Below, one piece after another: positions 27,782-35,971 of a stretch of 64,000 bases of DNA (positions within the stretch are counted from its first letter, which is position 1; every line of letters starts with the position of its first letter). Source of the stretch: Sphingobacterium multivorum. GTDB lineage: Bacteria; Bacteroidota; Bacteroidia; Sphingobacteriales; Sphingobacteriaceae. The notes under the pieces are model-generated. The model did not search any database, was not told where the DNA came from, and was given only the letters and a program-made list of their open reading frames with translations. The position numbers and the translations under genes are program-made. Where the stretch lies: positions 1 to 64,000 of the forward strand of contig NZ_UAUU01000005.1 in assembly GCF_900457465.1 (NCBI RefSeq), read 5' to 3'.

Positions 27782-29509
27782 ATGGAACAGCAACAAACTA
27801 AAACCAATTACCCCGCACTCTACACATTGATTATTGTGTTTTTCTTTTGGGGGTTCATTGCGGCAGGGAACAGTGTTTTTATACCGTTCTGCAAAAATTA
27901 CTTTCATTTAGACCAGTTTCAATCCCAGTTAATAGACTTTGCTTTTTATACAGCCTATTATATTGGTGCATTGTTACTATTTATATTCAGTTCAATCGGG
28001 GGAAAGGACCTGGTTGGAAAATGGGGATATAAAAAGAGTATAGTTTACGGTTTACTTTTCTCGGCCTTGGGTGCCGCAGCCATGATTGTTGCTGTCGAAG
28101 TAAATTTGTATGTTGGTATGTTATTGGGACTATTCGTTGTAGCCCTTGGTTTTTCTTTACAACAGACTGCAGCAAATCCATTTGCGGTTTTATTGGGCGA
28201 TCCAAAAACGGGTGCTTCCCGTGTGAACCTAGGCGGTGGTATCAACTCATTTGGTACAACAATAGGCCCTCTTGTTATCGGGTTTTCCTTATTCGGAACT
28301 TTTGAGCCTATTTCTGACTCAGAGATCGCCAACCTTCCGCTAAACAAGGTTGTTTATCTTTATATTGGTGTTGGTCTATTGTTCCTGTTAGCTGCAGCAT
28401 TATTTAATTTCAGTAAAAAAGTTCCTGCTGGAATTAGTGATGAGCCAATGGAAAAAGCGAATAAAGCTTTACGTACCTTGATCATTATGACCATCCTCCT
28501 TTTTGGTATGTTCACGCCAGTGTTTTTAAGCTATAAGAGCGACTTAGCCTTGCAGGTAGAGCAGTTACACAAACAGGTTTCAAGTTTAACAGATCAGGTT
28601 CAGATCGATCAACTCAAACTGCACATTAAAGAAGTTGCCAAACCACTCGAAATGCAACGCATGTTATGGTTGGCAGGAGCATTGGTCGTTGTGATCGGTG
28701 GTTTATTGTTCTCCAATAAGAGCGCGCAAAAAAATCCAGAAGGTTGGGGTGCGATGAAATATCCACAATTGGCTTTGGGTATGCTCGCGCTTTTTATCTA
28801 TGTCGGTATCGAAGTCGCAATCGGTAGTAACCTCGGCGAATTATTAACATTGAAGGAATTTGGTCATTTGCAATCATCTCAAATTACACCTTATGTATCC
28901 ATGTATTGGGGAAGTATGATGATCGGTCGTTGGGCTGGTGCTATTACAGCATTTAACTTGAGTAAATCAACTAAAAATGGATTATTGATTATCGTTCCTC
29001 TGATTGCATTCTCCATTATCATCGGCGTCAATACGCTTGCAGGATTTCAGATGTCACATCTGTATTATTACGTCATATGTATTATTCTTCAAATTGTAGC
29101 ATTCTACCTAAGTAAAGAAAAACCTGCTCGTACATTGATTATTTTTGGATTATTTGGAATCATTGCGATGTTAATTGGCCTATTCTCATCGGGTACTATT
29201 GCAATCTATGCTTTCTTATCAGGCGGTCTTGCATGTTCAATTATGTGGTCCTCAATTTTCAGTTTGTCCATTGTAGGTTTAGGAAAATATACCGCTCAAG
29301 GTTCGGCATTTCTTGTGATGATGATTCTTGGTGGTGGTGTTCTTCCTCCGATACAAGGAAAATTAGCGGATATTATCGGTATCCATAACTCGTATATTCT
29401 ACCATTAATCGGATTCTGTTATGTTGTTTTCTTTGCGATATTTGTTAAGGGAATATTAACAAAACAAGGAATCAATATTGATGAAATAGAGGCTGAAGGA
29501 GGCCATTAA
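27782..29509 (+). CDS. MFS sugar transporter with a coiled-coil insert
   Basis: A 575-residue inner-membrane transporter of the fucose/glucose:proton symporter branch, with about 14 hydrophobic segments. The [20 protein letters not shown] start, [17 protein letters not shown] and [17 protein letters not shown] blocks are typical of that branch. Between the halves (residues 252-290) lies an unusual heptad-like soluble stretch ([19 protein letters not shown] and following). The next gene encodes a BadF-type kinase that may phosphorylate the imported sugar, so GlcNAc or a similar hexose is a reasonable but unproven substrate. A strong hairpin lies between the two genes, so they may be separate transcripts. 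Confidence 0.88.
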   Translation: MEQQQTKTNYPALYTLIIVFFFWGFIAAGNSVFIPFCKNYFHLDQFQSQLIDFAFYTAYYIGALLLFIFSSIGGKDLVGKWGYKKSIVYGLLFSALGAAAMIVAVEVNLYVGMLLGLFVVALGFSLQQTAANPFAVLLGDPKTGASRVNLGGGINSFGTTIGPLVIGFSLFGTFEPISDSEIANLPLNKVVYLYIGVGLLFLLAAALFNFSKKVPAGISDEPMEKANKALRTLIIMTILLFGMFTPVFLSYKSDLALQVEQLHKQVSSLTDQVQIDQLKLHIKEVAKPLEMQRMLWLAGALVVVIGGLLFSNKSAQKNPEGWGAMKYPQLALGMLALFIYVGIEVAIGSNLGELLTLKEFGHLQSSQITPYVSMYWGSMMIGRWAGAITAFNLSKSTKNGLLIIVPLIAFSIIIGVNTLAGFQMSHLYYYVICIILQIVAFYLSKEKPARTLIIFGLFGIIAMLIGLFSSGTIAIYAFLSGGLACSIMWSSIFSLSIVGLGKYTAQGSAFLVMMILGGGVLPPIQGKLADIIGIHNSYILPLIGFCYVVFFAIFVKGILTKQGINIDEIEAEGGH

Positions 29510-29565
29510 CACCCCTCACTAATTGTAAATAGTACACTATTTAAACAATTTTATTACACAGCTCA

Positions 29566-29603
29566 AAAACTGGCTTAACAACACCGTTAAGCCAGTTTTT
29601 TTA
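29566..29603 (+). terminator. Terminator after the MFS transporter gene
   Basis: AAAACTGGCTTAAC (29566-29579) pairs perfectly with GTTAAGCCAGTTTT (29586-29599), followed by a T-run on the plus strand. Confidence 0.9.
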
Positions 29604-29750
29604 TATAGTCACCAAAGTACAAAAATTTATTTTTTGAAAAATAAGCGTATAAATTATGATATTTAAAATTAAAAAATGTATTTTCGGGGAATTGATTAAT
29701 GAATTGATTACTCATTTTATAACGATAAACACAATTAAAACTACTCAATA

Positions 29751-30614
29751 ATGATAATCATTGCTGACGGGGGATCAACAAAAACAAACTGGTGTTTGTT
29801 AGACGATTCGAATAAAAAAATCTACTTCAATACGGAAGGGTACAACCCTTATTTTGTTGATAGTGAATACATTGTAAACTCCCTAAAAAAAGGACTACCG
29901 CAAGATTTACCTTTTGAAAAAATCTCAGAGGTAAACTATTATGGTGCAGGTGTTCATAACAAGGAAAAAGCACAAATTGTTGTTGATGCTTTAAAACAAG
30001 TATTTACTACAGCTGAAGTTGAAGTAGGACACGATCTTCTTGCAGCAGCAAGAGCATTATTAGGAACTCAAGCCGGATTTGCTGCGATCTTAGGAACAGG
30101 AACAAATTCTTGTCTATACGATGGTAAAGAAATCACATTAAACATCGACTCAGGTGCTTACATTTTAGGTGATGAAGGTTCTGGTAGTTATATTGGTAAA
30201 AAATTACTGGCAGATTATGTTCGTAATTTGATGCCTAAAGATGTTAAAGAAGTATTTTATAACACGTATAAAATGACAAAGGACGAAATTATGGACGCGG
30301 TTTATACCAAACCAATGCCAAATCGTTTCTGTGCAAGCTTTAGCAAATTTGTCTATGACAACAATGTAAATATCGAATACACACGCAATATTGTTGATGA
30401 AGCTTTTGAAGCATTTTTCAGAAATCTTGTCAGCAAATACCCTAACTATCAAAGCTATACTTTCAACTGTATCGGTTCGGTTGGTTACAATTTCAGAAAT
30501 GTATTAGCAGAAAAAGCTGAGCAATATGGAATGAAAGTAGGCAAGATCTTGCGCTCCCCTATCGACGATTTAGTACAATTCCACATCGATAGAGCAGCAG
30601 CGACTGCCAAATAG
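29751..30614 (+). CDS. BadF/BadG-type ATPase, putative N-acetylglucosamine kinase
   Basis: A 287-residue ASKHA-fold kinase. The phosphate-1 motif is MIIIADGGSTKTNWCLLD, the phosphate-2/adenosine region includes GFAAILGTGTNSCLYDG, and GDEGSGSYIGKKLLADYV is the conserved substrate/ATP loop of the GlcNAc kinase-like group. The C-terminal FNCIGSVGYNF and ILRSPIDDLVQFH fit the family. Its place after a sugar transporter supports a role in phosphorylating an amino sugar in the cytoplasm. The exact sugar is inference. Confidence 0.85.
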   Translation: MIIIADGGSTKTNWCLLDDSNKKIYFNTEGYNPYFVDSEYIVNSLKKGLPQDLPFEKISEVNYYGAGVHNKEKAQIVVDALKQVFTTAEVEVGHDLLAAARALLGTQAGFAAILGTGTNSCLYDGKEITLNIDSGAYILGDEGSGSYIGKKLLADYVRNLMPKDVKEVFYNTYKMTKDEIMDAVYTKPMPNRFCASFSKFVYDNNVNIEYTRNIVDEAFEAFFRNLVSKYPNYQSYTFNCIGSVGYNFRNVLAEKAEQYGMKVGKILRSPIDDLVQFHIDRAAATAK

Positions 30615-30642
30615 AAAAAGAAAAATAATCTTTAACATAAGG

Positions 30643-30675
30643 AAAGGTATTCAATAAAATTGGATACCTTTTTTA
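30643..30675 (+). terminator. Terminator after the BadF-type kinase gene
   Basis: AAAGGTATTCA (30643-30653) pairs with TGGATACCTTT (30661-30671), with one G-U pair, followed by a T-run. Confidence 0.85.
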
Positions 30676-31031
30676 TTGCTCTTCCCCCAGTCCTCCGACC
30701 TCCCAATATTCTCCGTACCGAAAATTCCCTACTAATATTAATTTCCAATTAACTAACTCATACCGTTTTACAAGACATTTTAATGATTTAATAACAGGAA
30801 TTTCATCGGTACAAAATAAAAGTATCTTTTTTTTGTAATAGAAGTTAACAGATTGATTAAATGAAATATTGCGGCTTAGAATAACTTCAAAAACGGTAAA
30901 AAAGGTCGTTTATGATCGATTCATTTCAGACAAATCCGGCAAAAGTCAAATATAGTCCTCAACAGACGCATAGAAAAAAAATCTACAAAGGACATCTTGG
31001 TAGACAAGATGAATAAACAAATTTATTGCAA
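30676..31031. other. Intergenic; one short frame upstream of the LpxH-like gene
   Basis: About 355 AT-rich bases. A 34-codon frame at 30911-31015 (MIDSFQTNPAKVKYSPQQ, then a basic stretch) ends 16 bases before the LpxH-like start. It could be a small gene or leader, but nothing else supports it. Confidence 0.35.
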
Positions 31032-31850
31032 ATGAAAAGAAGCCTTGATATACTTGTAATCTCAGATTTACACCTAGGTACTTACGGTAGTAGAGCTAAA
31101 GAGCTTTTACTTTATCTAGAGTCCGTATCTCCCAAAATACTGATACTCAATGGAGACATCGTAGACATTTGGCAATTTAAAAAAAGCTATTTTCCGCAAG
31201 AACATCTAAAAGTCATCAAAAAAATCATTGACATGAGCTCTTCGGGGACAGAAGTACATTACATCACGGGCAACCACGATGAAATGTTGCGCAAGTTTAC
31301 CGATCTAAAATTAGGTAATATCAAGCTGAGCAATAAACTCCTTCTTTCACTCAATAATCAAAAAGTGTGGATCTTTCATGGAGACGTTTTCGACGCATCC
31401 ATTCATCATTCTAAATGGTTGGCCAAACTCGGTGGATGGGGTTACGACAAACTTATCCAGCTCAATAATATCATTAATTATTGCCTAGATAAAATGGGTA
31501 AGGAGAAATATTCTCTTTCTAAAAAGATCAAAAACTCCGTTAAAAAGGCCGTCAAGTATATATCAGATTTTGAACATACAGCGACTGAACTAGCGATTGA
31601 TAAAAATTACGATTTCGTCATCTGTGGACACATCCACCAGCCTCAAATCAAAGAAATCATTACCCGAAAAGGAACCTGCACGTATATGAACTCAGGAGAT
31701 TGGATTGAAAACCTCAGTAGTTTAGAATATAAAAATGGGGAATGGAAGCTGTTCTATTTTGAAGAAAATAAAGAACAAATCCTGAAGAATAAAATCATCG
31801 ATATCCCTCTTTTCAGCCTGGAAGATCTTAAAAAGATTGTCATCTCATAA
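31032..31850 (+). CDS. LpxH-like metallophosphoesterase (UDP-2,3-diacylglucosamine diphosphatase family)
   Basis: A 272-residue calcineurin-like hydrolase with the full metal-site set: VISDLHLGTYG, LNGDIVDIWQF, ITGNHDEM, IFHGDVFDASI and VICGHIHQPQI. The GNHDE and DxWQ features and the length fit the Bacteroidota proteins annotated as UDP-2,3-diacylglucosamine diphosphatases, which release lipid X during lipid A synthesis at the inner membrane. I start at the ATG at 31032; a TTG two codons earlier is the only alternative. No other lipid A gene is adjacent, so the exact substrate is inference. Confidence 0.8.
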   Translation: MKRSLDILVISDLHLGTYGSRAKELLLYLESVSPKILILNGDIVDIWQFKKSYFPQEHLKVIKKIIDMSSSGTEVHYITGNHDEMLRKFTDLKLGNIKLSNKLLLSLNNQKVWIFHGDVFDASIHHSKWLAKLGGWGYDKLIQLNNIINYCLDKMGKEKYSLSKKIKNSVKKAVKYISDFEHTATELAIDKNYDFVICGHIHQPQIKEIITRKGTCTYMNSGDWIENLSSLEYKNGEWKLFYFEENKEQILKNKIIDIPLFSLEDLKKIVIS

Positions 31851-31900
31851 AGATTGTCATGTCTTAATGAACACAACAGAGATCTGCATATAATCAGGAA

Positions 31901-31944
31901 AACACTAAAACAAAGCCGAGCAAGCTCGGCTTTGTTTTAGTGTT
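31901..31944. terminator. Perfect 20-bp bidirectional terminator
   Basis: The arms at 31901-31920 and 31925-31944 are exact reverse complements with a CAAG loop, and A/T-rich outer halves serve both directions. It separates the convergent LpxH-like and UPF0173 genes and touches the stop codon of the latter. Confidence 0.93.
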
Positions 31945-32627
31945 TATAGTTCAAATGTTGCACCGATTTTCGGCAATGACAATGAAATACCCTCATTTTG
32001 GAATTTATCCAAAGCTTGTTGTTTATCGATCGTTATTGGCGGAAATGAATCGTAATGGATACCAACTACCCGAGCACAATTCACAAACTCAGCCGCTTTA
32101 ATTGCATCATCCACATCCATTGTATAGTGCCCACCTATAGGTAAAAATGCCCAATCCAGGTTCATGTCTGCCAGCAATTTCATTTCCATAGTCAGTGCGG
32201 TATCGCCGGCAAAATAAATTTTTTTGCCTTTTACATGGAAGACAAATCCCACAGGAAACCCGCCGTATTGACCATCAGGTGTACTATTGGTATGTGCAGC
32301 ATACACCATCTTCACCGAACCAAAAGGCAGTTGAACTGTTCCGCCCAAGTTGAATTCGATCACCTTATCGTCAGGTACGCCCTGTCTTCTCACCCAGCCT
32401 GCAGTTTCAACAATCGCTAAAACAGTGGCATCGCTGTTTTTTTGAATCGTCGCCATATCGGCCACATGGTCCTGATGTCCATGACTTAAAAAGATATAAT
32501 CCGGTTTAATTGTATTGACATCGATTTCTTTTGCAAGTGGATTATAAGTAACAAATGGATCTAAAAGAACCTTCGTTCCGTCAAAATCAAACTCTACACA
32601 AGACTGTCCGTAATAAGTTGCTTTCAT
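31944..32627 (-). CDS. UPF0173 metal-dependent hydrolase (beta-lactamase fold)
   Basis: A 227-residue cytoplasmic protein with the HxHxDH zinc motif (FLSHGHQDHVADM), YAAHTNSTPDG, YFAGDTAL and GIHYDSFPPI, which complete the metal site. The start MKATYYGQSCVEFDFDGTKV is typical of the UPF0173 group (E. coli UlaG-like fold). The substrate is unknown. The ybaB-like gene ends 11 bases upstream on the same strand, so they form a likely operon. Confidence 0.9.
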   Translation of the reverse strand: MKATYYGQSCVEFDFDGTKVLLDPFVTYNPLAKEIDVNTIKPDYIFLSHGHQDHVADMATIQKNSDATVLAIVETAGWVRRQGVPDDKVIEFNLGGTVQLPFGSVKMVYAAHTNSTPDGQYGGFPVGFVFHVKGKKIYFAGDTALTMEMKLLADMNLDWAFLPIGGHYTMDVDDAIKAAEFVNCARVVGIHYDSFPPITIDKQQALDKFQNEGISLSLPKIGATFEL

Positions 32628-32637
32628 GATAATATCG

Positions 32638-32952
32638 CTATTGATTAAATAATCCGCCTAGTCCTCCTAGTCCACCCAACATATCTTTACTTGCCGCCTG
32701 CATTTCAGCCTGGCTGATATTCTCAGCTTGCGCAATTGCCTTATTCAGAGCAACCACAAGCAACTCCTCCAATTCTTCCTTATCTGCGTTTGATAAAAAT
32801 ACAGGATCGATGGTAACCTCTTTTATCTCTTTGTTTGCTGTCGCTACCACACGGATTAAACCACCTTCCACTTCACCAGACACAGAAATTGAATCCAATC
32901 TTTTCTTGATTTCCTCCGCCTTTTGCTGGGCTTGAAATAATTTGTCAAACAT
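32638..32952 (-). CDS. YbaB/EbfC-family nucleoid-associated protein
   Basis: A 104-residue DNA-binding protein that coats the nucleoid as a dimer. It shows the N-terminal helix MFDKLFQAQQKAEEIKKRLD, the central sheet VSGEVEGGLIRVVATANKEI, the C-terminal helix LEELLVVALNKAIAQAENIS, and a Gly/Leu-rich tail (MLGGLGGLGGLFNQ). The length and pattern are normal. It is the first gene of a two-gene unit with the UPF0173 hydrolase; in many bacteria ybaB instead neighbours dnaX and recR, so this context is different. Confidence 0.93.
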   Translation of the reverse strand: MFDKLFQAQQKAEEIKKRLDSISVSGEVEGGLIRVVATANKEIKEVTIDPVFLSNADKEELEELLVVALNKAIAQAENISQAEMQAASKDMLGGLGGLGGLFNQ

Positions 32953-33138
32953 ATTTATATCATTTATTTCAGGCCAATTTACAAAAATCTGCGCATACCT
33001 ACTATTGCTAATTTACTTTCGCCAATGCTTCCCTTTTTTTCTGAAGGTTGTCTGATCTTATTGGCCAGAAAGAACCTTCAGTTCGCTTTCATTGCTCTTG
33101 GTGTCTGCGAAGTCAGGAAGGTTTTGTATTTTTGCAAC

Positions 33139-33765
33139 ATGCAAAGCAATCAAGAAAAACTAGTCGCCCATATTTTGGACCAGTTGGACCTAAATCCGGC
33201 AGCTATTCCAGCTGAAACCTACGACACATTAATTTCAGATCGCCCTCAACTTGTCGACATTGACGATATGATCTCCTATATCAAACGTATCGGGACTGAT
33301 CTCGATGCCATTGATAAAACAGTTGAACTGGTTGAAAAAATTGAAGACGAAACAAGTATTCTTATCCATAAGCTTAAGTTTATTTCGGCTACTGACAGGC
33401 CCAAGGTATTGGTACTGGACCAAATACAGCCGCTTGAAATAAACCGTTCTGCCTATCTGCAGGAAGCCATAAAAATAGCCGGTGGTATTCCAGTTACAAC
33501 AGAAAATGAAGCCGATAAAATCATTGTCATCGGTCAGGGAGAACAGACATTTATCCAAATTCCACAATTGTTGAATTCGGCAGCTATCGCATCATCCAAA
33601 GCTATCGAGCTCGATCAGGTCTTCATCATGACCAATAAACAATTTGCACAGATTCCCGGATATAATTATTTGAGCGAACTTGAATCTTTAGCCGAAATTC
33701 TTCAGCCAAAGTATTTTGTGTATGGTCATGAAGGAAACGATTGGCTACAATTTCAACTAAGCTAA
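33139..33765 (+). CDS. BtuF/FecB-like binding-protein fold without signal peptide
   Basis: The 208-residue product starts at the ATG at 33139; an earlier ATG at 33025 would prepend a hydrophobic stretch that lies over the neighbouring gene's promoter. The C-terminal two thirds (RPKVLVLDQIQPLEINRSAY, EAIKIAGGIPVT, ADKIIVIGQGE, then LESLAEILQPKYF) resemble one lobe of class III periplasmic binding proteins such as the cobalamin-binding BtuF. A helical segment of about 60 residues precedes it, like their linking helix. There is no secretion signal, so it should be cytoplasmic, and no ABC transporter is nearby. Function is unknown and the family assignment is from pattern only. Confidence 0.6.
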   Translation: MQSNQEKLVAHILDQLDLNPAAIPAETYDTLISDRPQLVDIDDMISYIKRIGTDLDAIDKTVELVEKIEDETSILIHKLKFISATDRPKVLVLDQIQPLEINRSAYLQEAIKIAGGIPVTTENEADKIIVIGQGEQTFIQIPQLLNSAAIASSKAIELDQVFIMTNKQFAQIPGYNYLSELESLAEILQPKYFVYGHEGNDWLQFQLS

Positions 33766-33786
33766 AAAACCAAAAATATAGGTATA

Positions 33787-33822
33787 AAAAAACAGCTCCA
33801 GTAGAACGGGAGCTGTTTTTTT
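33787..33822. terminator. Bidirectional terminator
   Basis: AAAAACAGCTCC pairs with GGAGCTGTTTTT around a loop near 33800-33808, flanked by A- and T-runs, between convergent genes. Confidence 0.85.
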
Positions 33823-33836
33823 TATACTTTAGAATT

Positions 33837-34904
33837 TTAGTTGTATCTTCTGCGTAGGACGTTGTATAATTTTTCAACGGTATGCGGTTTATCTGCCCAT
33901 TTATTTTTAATCGCATAATTTGTCTGCAAAAATGCATCCGCTTCCGCATAGCTTGTAAATCTATTCAATAATTCGACAGCCTCACTATACGCTAAACTAT
34001 ACCCATTAAACAAATCCTTAATAAATAAGAGCTTATCATTTAAGCTTATTCCTGCTTTAATATCTGTGAGTTTATCGCTATGTCCAGATTGATTTACCTG
34101 ATAAACACGGTTCTGCACGCCAGCTTGCTTCTGTTGAGAGATAATTTCATTTAAGGTCAATGGTCTCGCGGGAGCTTCTTCAATGACCGTATTGATTTCT
34201 TCCTGAATAAACACTTCTTGCGGCTGCTCAATTACGACTTCTTTTGGTTCTTCGATGACTTCTGTAACGAAGACAGTAGGTTCTTCAACTTGCGCTGTAA
34301 CTTCCTTTTCTGCCTGATAAGCTAATTCCTCCACTGGAGCAGCCTCAAAAACCGGTGGCGTTGCAACAACTGGCGGAGCGACAGGTTCAGCAATTGCAGG
34401 GCTAGGCTCTCCCGATTGTATCGGTTCACGTTCAGAAACAAACGAGGTTTCTGGCTCTTCCAATTTTACAGGTTCACGTTCAGAAACAAATGGGACTTCG
34501 TTTTCCTCCACACTGGTTTCTTCATTTGCTACAATGGCTTCTTCATTTCCACGGTTGAAATCTTCAACTGGTTGAGCTTCTTGAATCTCGCTTTCAGTGG
34601 GTTCAGCAACAACTTGCTGCGCTGAAGATCTAAGGGTGGAAGGCGGTGTAAAATAGTCGTTGAAAGCAATCTTCTTACTGTCTAAGGCAGCAGTACTTAA
34701 CGTATGCTGCGATTGAGCTCCCTGAAGAACGGCCTTGGTCTTAAGTAAAGTTATGTAGGCAGCCACAGCCTGTGCCTTCGCTTCTAGTGTTACTAATTCG
34801 TTAATTTCGGACAAGCTGCCCTGTTCCGACAAGGTCAGATACTGTCCATTTAAATCCTGTAATAAATCGCCTATCGTATTAAAAATTTCCTCTTTAGTAC
34901 CCAT
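33837..34904 (-). CDS. Acidic repeat-bearing protein, function unknown
   Basis: The product has 355 residues from the ATG at 34904 (MGTKEEIFNTIGDLLQDLNG); the in-frame ATG at 34925 adds seven residues. It has three parts. Residues 1-80 are a helical domain. About residues 90-260 are a low-complexity Glu/Pro/Val-rich linker, with a near-duplicate pair FVSEREPVKLEEPE and FVSEREPIQSGEPS and many EEP/VIE repeats. Residues 260-355 are a conserved-looking helical domain (TLNEIISQQKQAG, SLNDKLLFIKDLFNGYSLAY, HTVEKLYNVLRRRYN). There is no signal peptide or membrane span, so it is cytoplasmic. I do not recognise the family. It is divergent from tdk and sits alone. Confidence 0.75.
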   Translation of the reverse strand: MGTKEEIFNTIGDLLQDLNGQYLTLSEQGSLSEINELVTLEAKAQAVAAYITLLKTKAVLQGAQSQHTLSTAALDSKKIAFNDYFTPPSTLRSSAQQVVAEPTESEIQEAQPVEDFNRGNEEAIVANEETSVEENEVPFVSEREPVKLEEPETSFVSEREPIQSGEPSPAIAEPVAPPVVATPPVFEAAPVEELAYQAEKEVTAQVEEPTVFVTEVIEEPKEVVIEQPQEVFIQEEINTVIEEAPARPLTLNEIISQQKQAGVQNRVYQVNQSGHSDKLTDIKAGISLNDKLLFIKDLFNGYSLAYSEAVELLNRFTSYAEADAFLQTNYAIKNKWADKPHTVEKLYNVLRRRYN

Positions 34905-35137
34905 AATTCTATTTGAAATCACCAATTAATTATTTATAACACTTATACCTGCAACCGATCAAAAAGTGGAAAACCCAATCCTTTGATTTAGAAATATTTG
35001 GATTTACGCCCAATTTTTGCTACCCAAATTTAATATTTAATTCTGATATTAGCGGTGTCAAAAACAGAATATAATGGGAGGTCATTTTACAAAAATCACC
35101 TTATTTGCGGACCTTCCGACAAAATTAAATTAATCAA

Positions 35138-35719
35138 ATGCTTTTTTCCGAACATAATTTGGCTTTGCGCCCCGCACAATATGGTAGCATTGAAATTGTC
35201 TGTGGATCGATGTTCTCGGGCAAGACTGAAGAACTGATTCGCAGGCTAAAACGAGCACAATATGCACGTTTGAATGTCGAAATCTTTAAACCAGCGGTTG
35301 ATAAGCGATATGATGAAAAGTTGGTCGTTTCTCACGATAGCAATAGCATCCCATCAACACCCGTTGATCATTCTTCAGCGATCCTACTCTTAAGTTCATC
35401 GACCCAAGTTGTCGGAATCGATGAAGCACAATTTTTTGATGACGGTTTGACAGAGGTATGTGTCAAATTGGCAAATAGTGGTATCTGGGTGATCGTTGCC
35501 GGTCTCGATATGGATTTTCAAGGGCAACCATTTGGTCCAATTCCCAATTTAATGGCAGTAGCCGAACACGTCACGAAGGTGCATGCGGTTTGCATACAAT
35601 GTGGCGCTCCAGCGAATTATTCCTACCGCCTGACCAAGGATACGGAAACCGTGCTTTTGGGTGAAAAAGAAGCTTATGAACCACGGTGTAGACCTTGTTA
35701 TTTCGGCTTGAATAAGTAA
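35138..35719 (+). CDS. tdk: Thymidine kinase
   Basis: The 193-residue type II enzyme phosphorylates thymidine with ATP in nucleotide salvage. It shows a P-loop [27 protein letters not shown] (catalytic Glu), [16 protein letters not shown] and a lasso zinc site built from CIQCGAP and CRPCYF. The length is normal and the ATG at 35138 fits. It is a single-gene unit. Confidence 0.97.
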   Translation: MLFSEHNLALRPAQYGSIEIVCGSMFSGKTEELIRRLKRAQYARLNVEIFKPAVDKRYDEKLVVSHDSNSIPSTPVDHSSAILLLSSSTQVVGIDEAQFFDDGLTEVCVKLANSGIWVIVAGLDMDFQGQPFGPIPNLMAVAEHVTKVHAVCIQCGAPANYSYRLTKDTETVLLGEKEAYEPRCRPCYFGLNK

Positions 35720-35868
35720 ATGATCCAAAAAGTTAACTAAAATCTGCCAAAAGGACCATAAACGCTATTTGGCATAGGATTTGAAATATACTTTATAAAT
35801 AAGAAGATTAACGCTTTTAATAGCGACAAAATACTTTTCATAATTTAGGTTTATAATTGGTTAGTTAG

Positions 35869-35900
35869 CACCTCCTTGCCCATCAAGGGGGTGTTTTTTT
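35869..35900 (+). terminator. Terminator after tdk
   Basis: CACCTCCTTG (35869-35878) pairs, with one or two weak pairs, to CAAGGGGGTG (35884-35893), followed by T7. It lies 150 bases after tdk. Confidence 0.65.
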
Positions 35901-35903
35901 GTT

Positions 35904-35949
35904 AAAAAAGAACGCTGTCCCCAGGTTACTGAGCACAGCGTTCTTTTTT
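35904..35949 (-). terminator. Terminator after the MG2/TonB-plug gene
   Basis: AAAAAAGAACGCTGT (35904-35918) pairs perfectly with ACAGCGTTCTTTTTT (35935-35949), 22 bases beyond the minus-strand stop at 35972. It could also work on the plus strand. Confidence 0.88.
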
Positions 35950-35971
35950 CATGAACTCCTATAGGCAAGGC

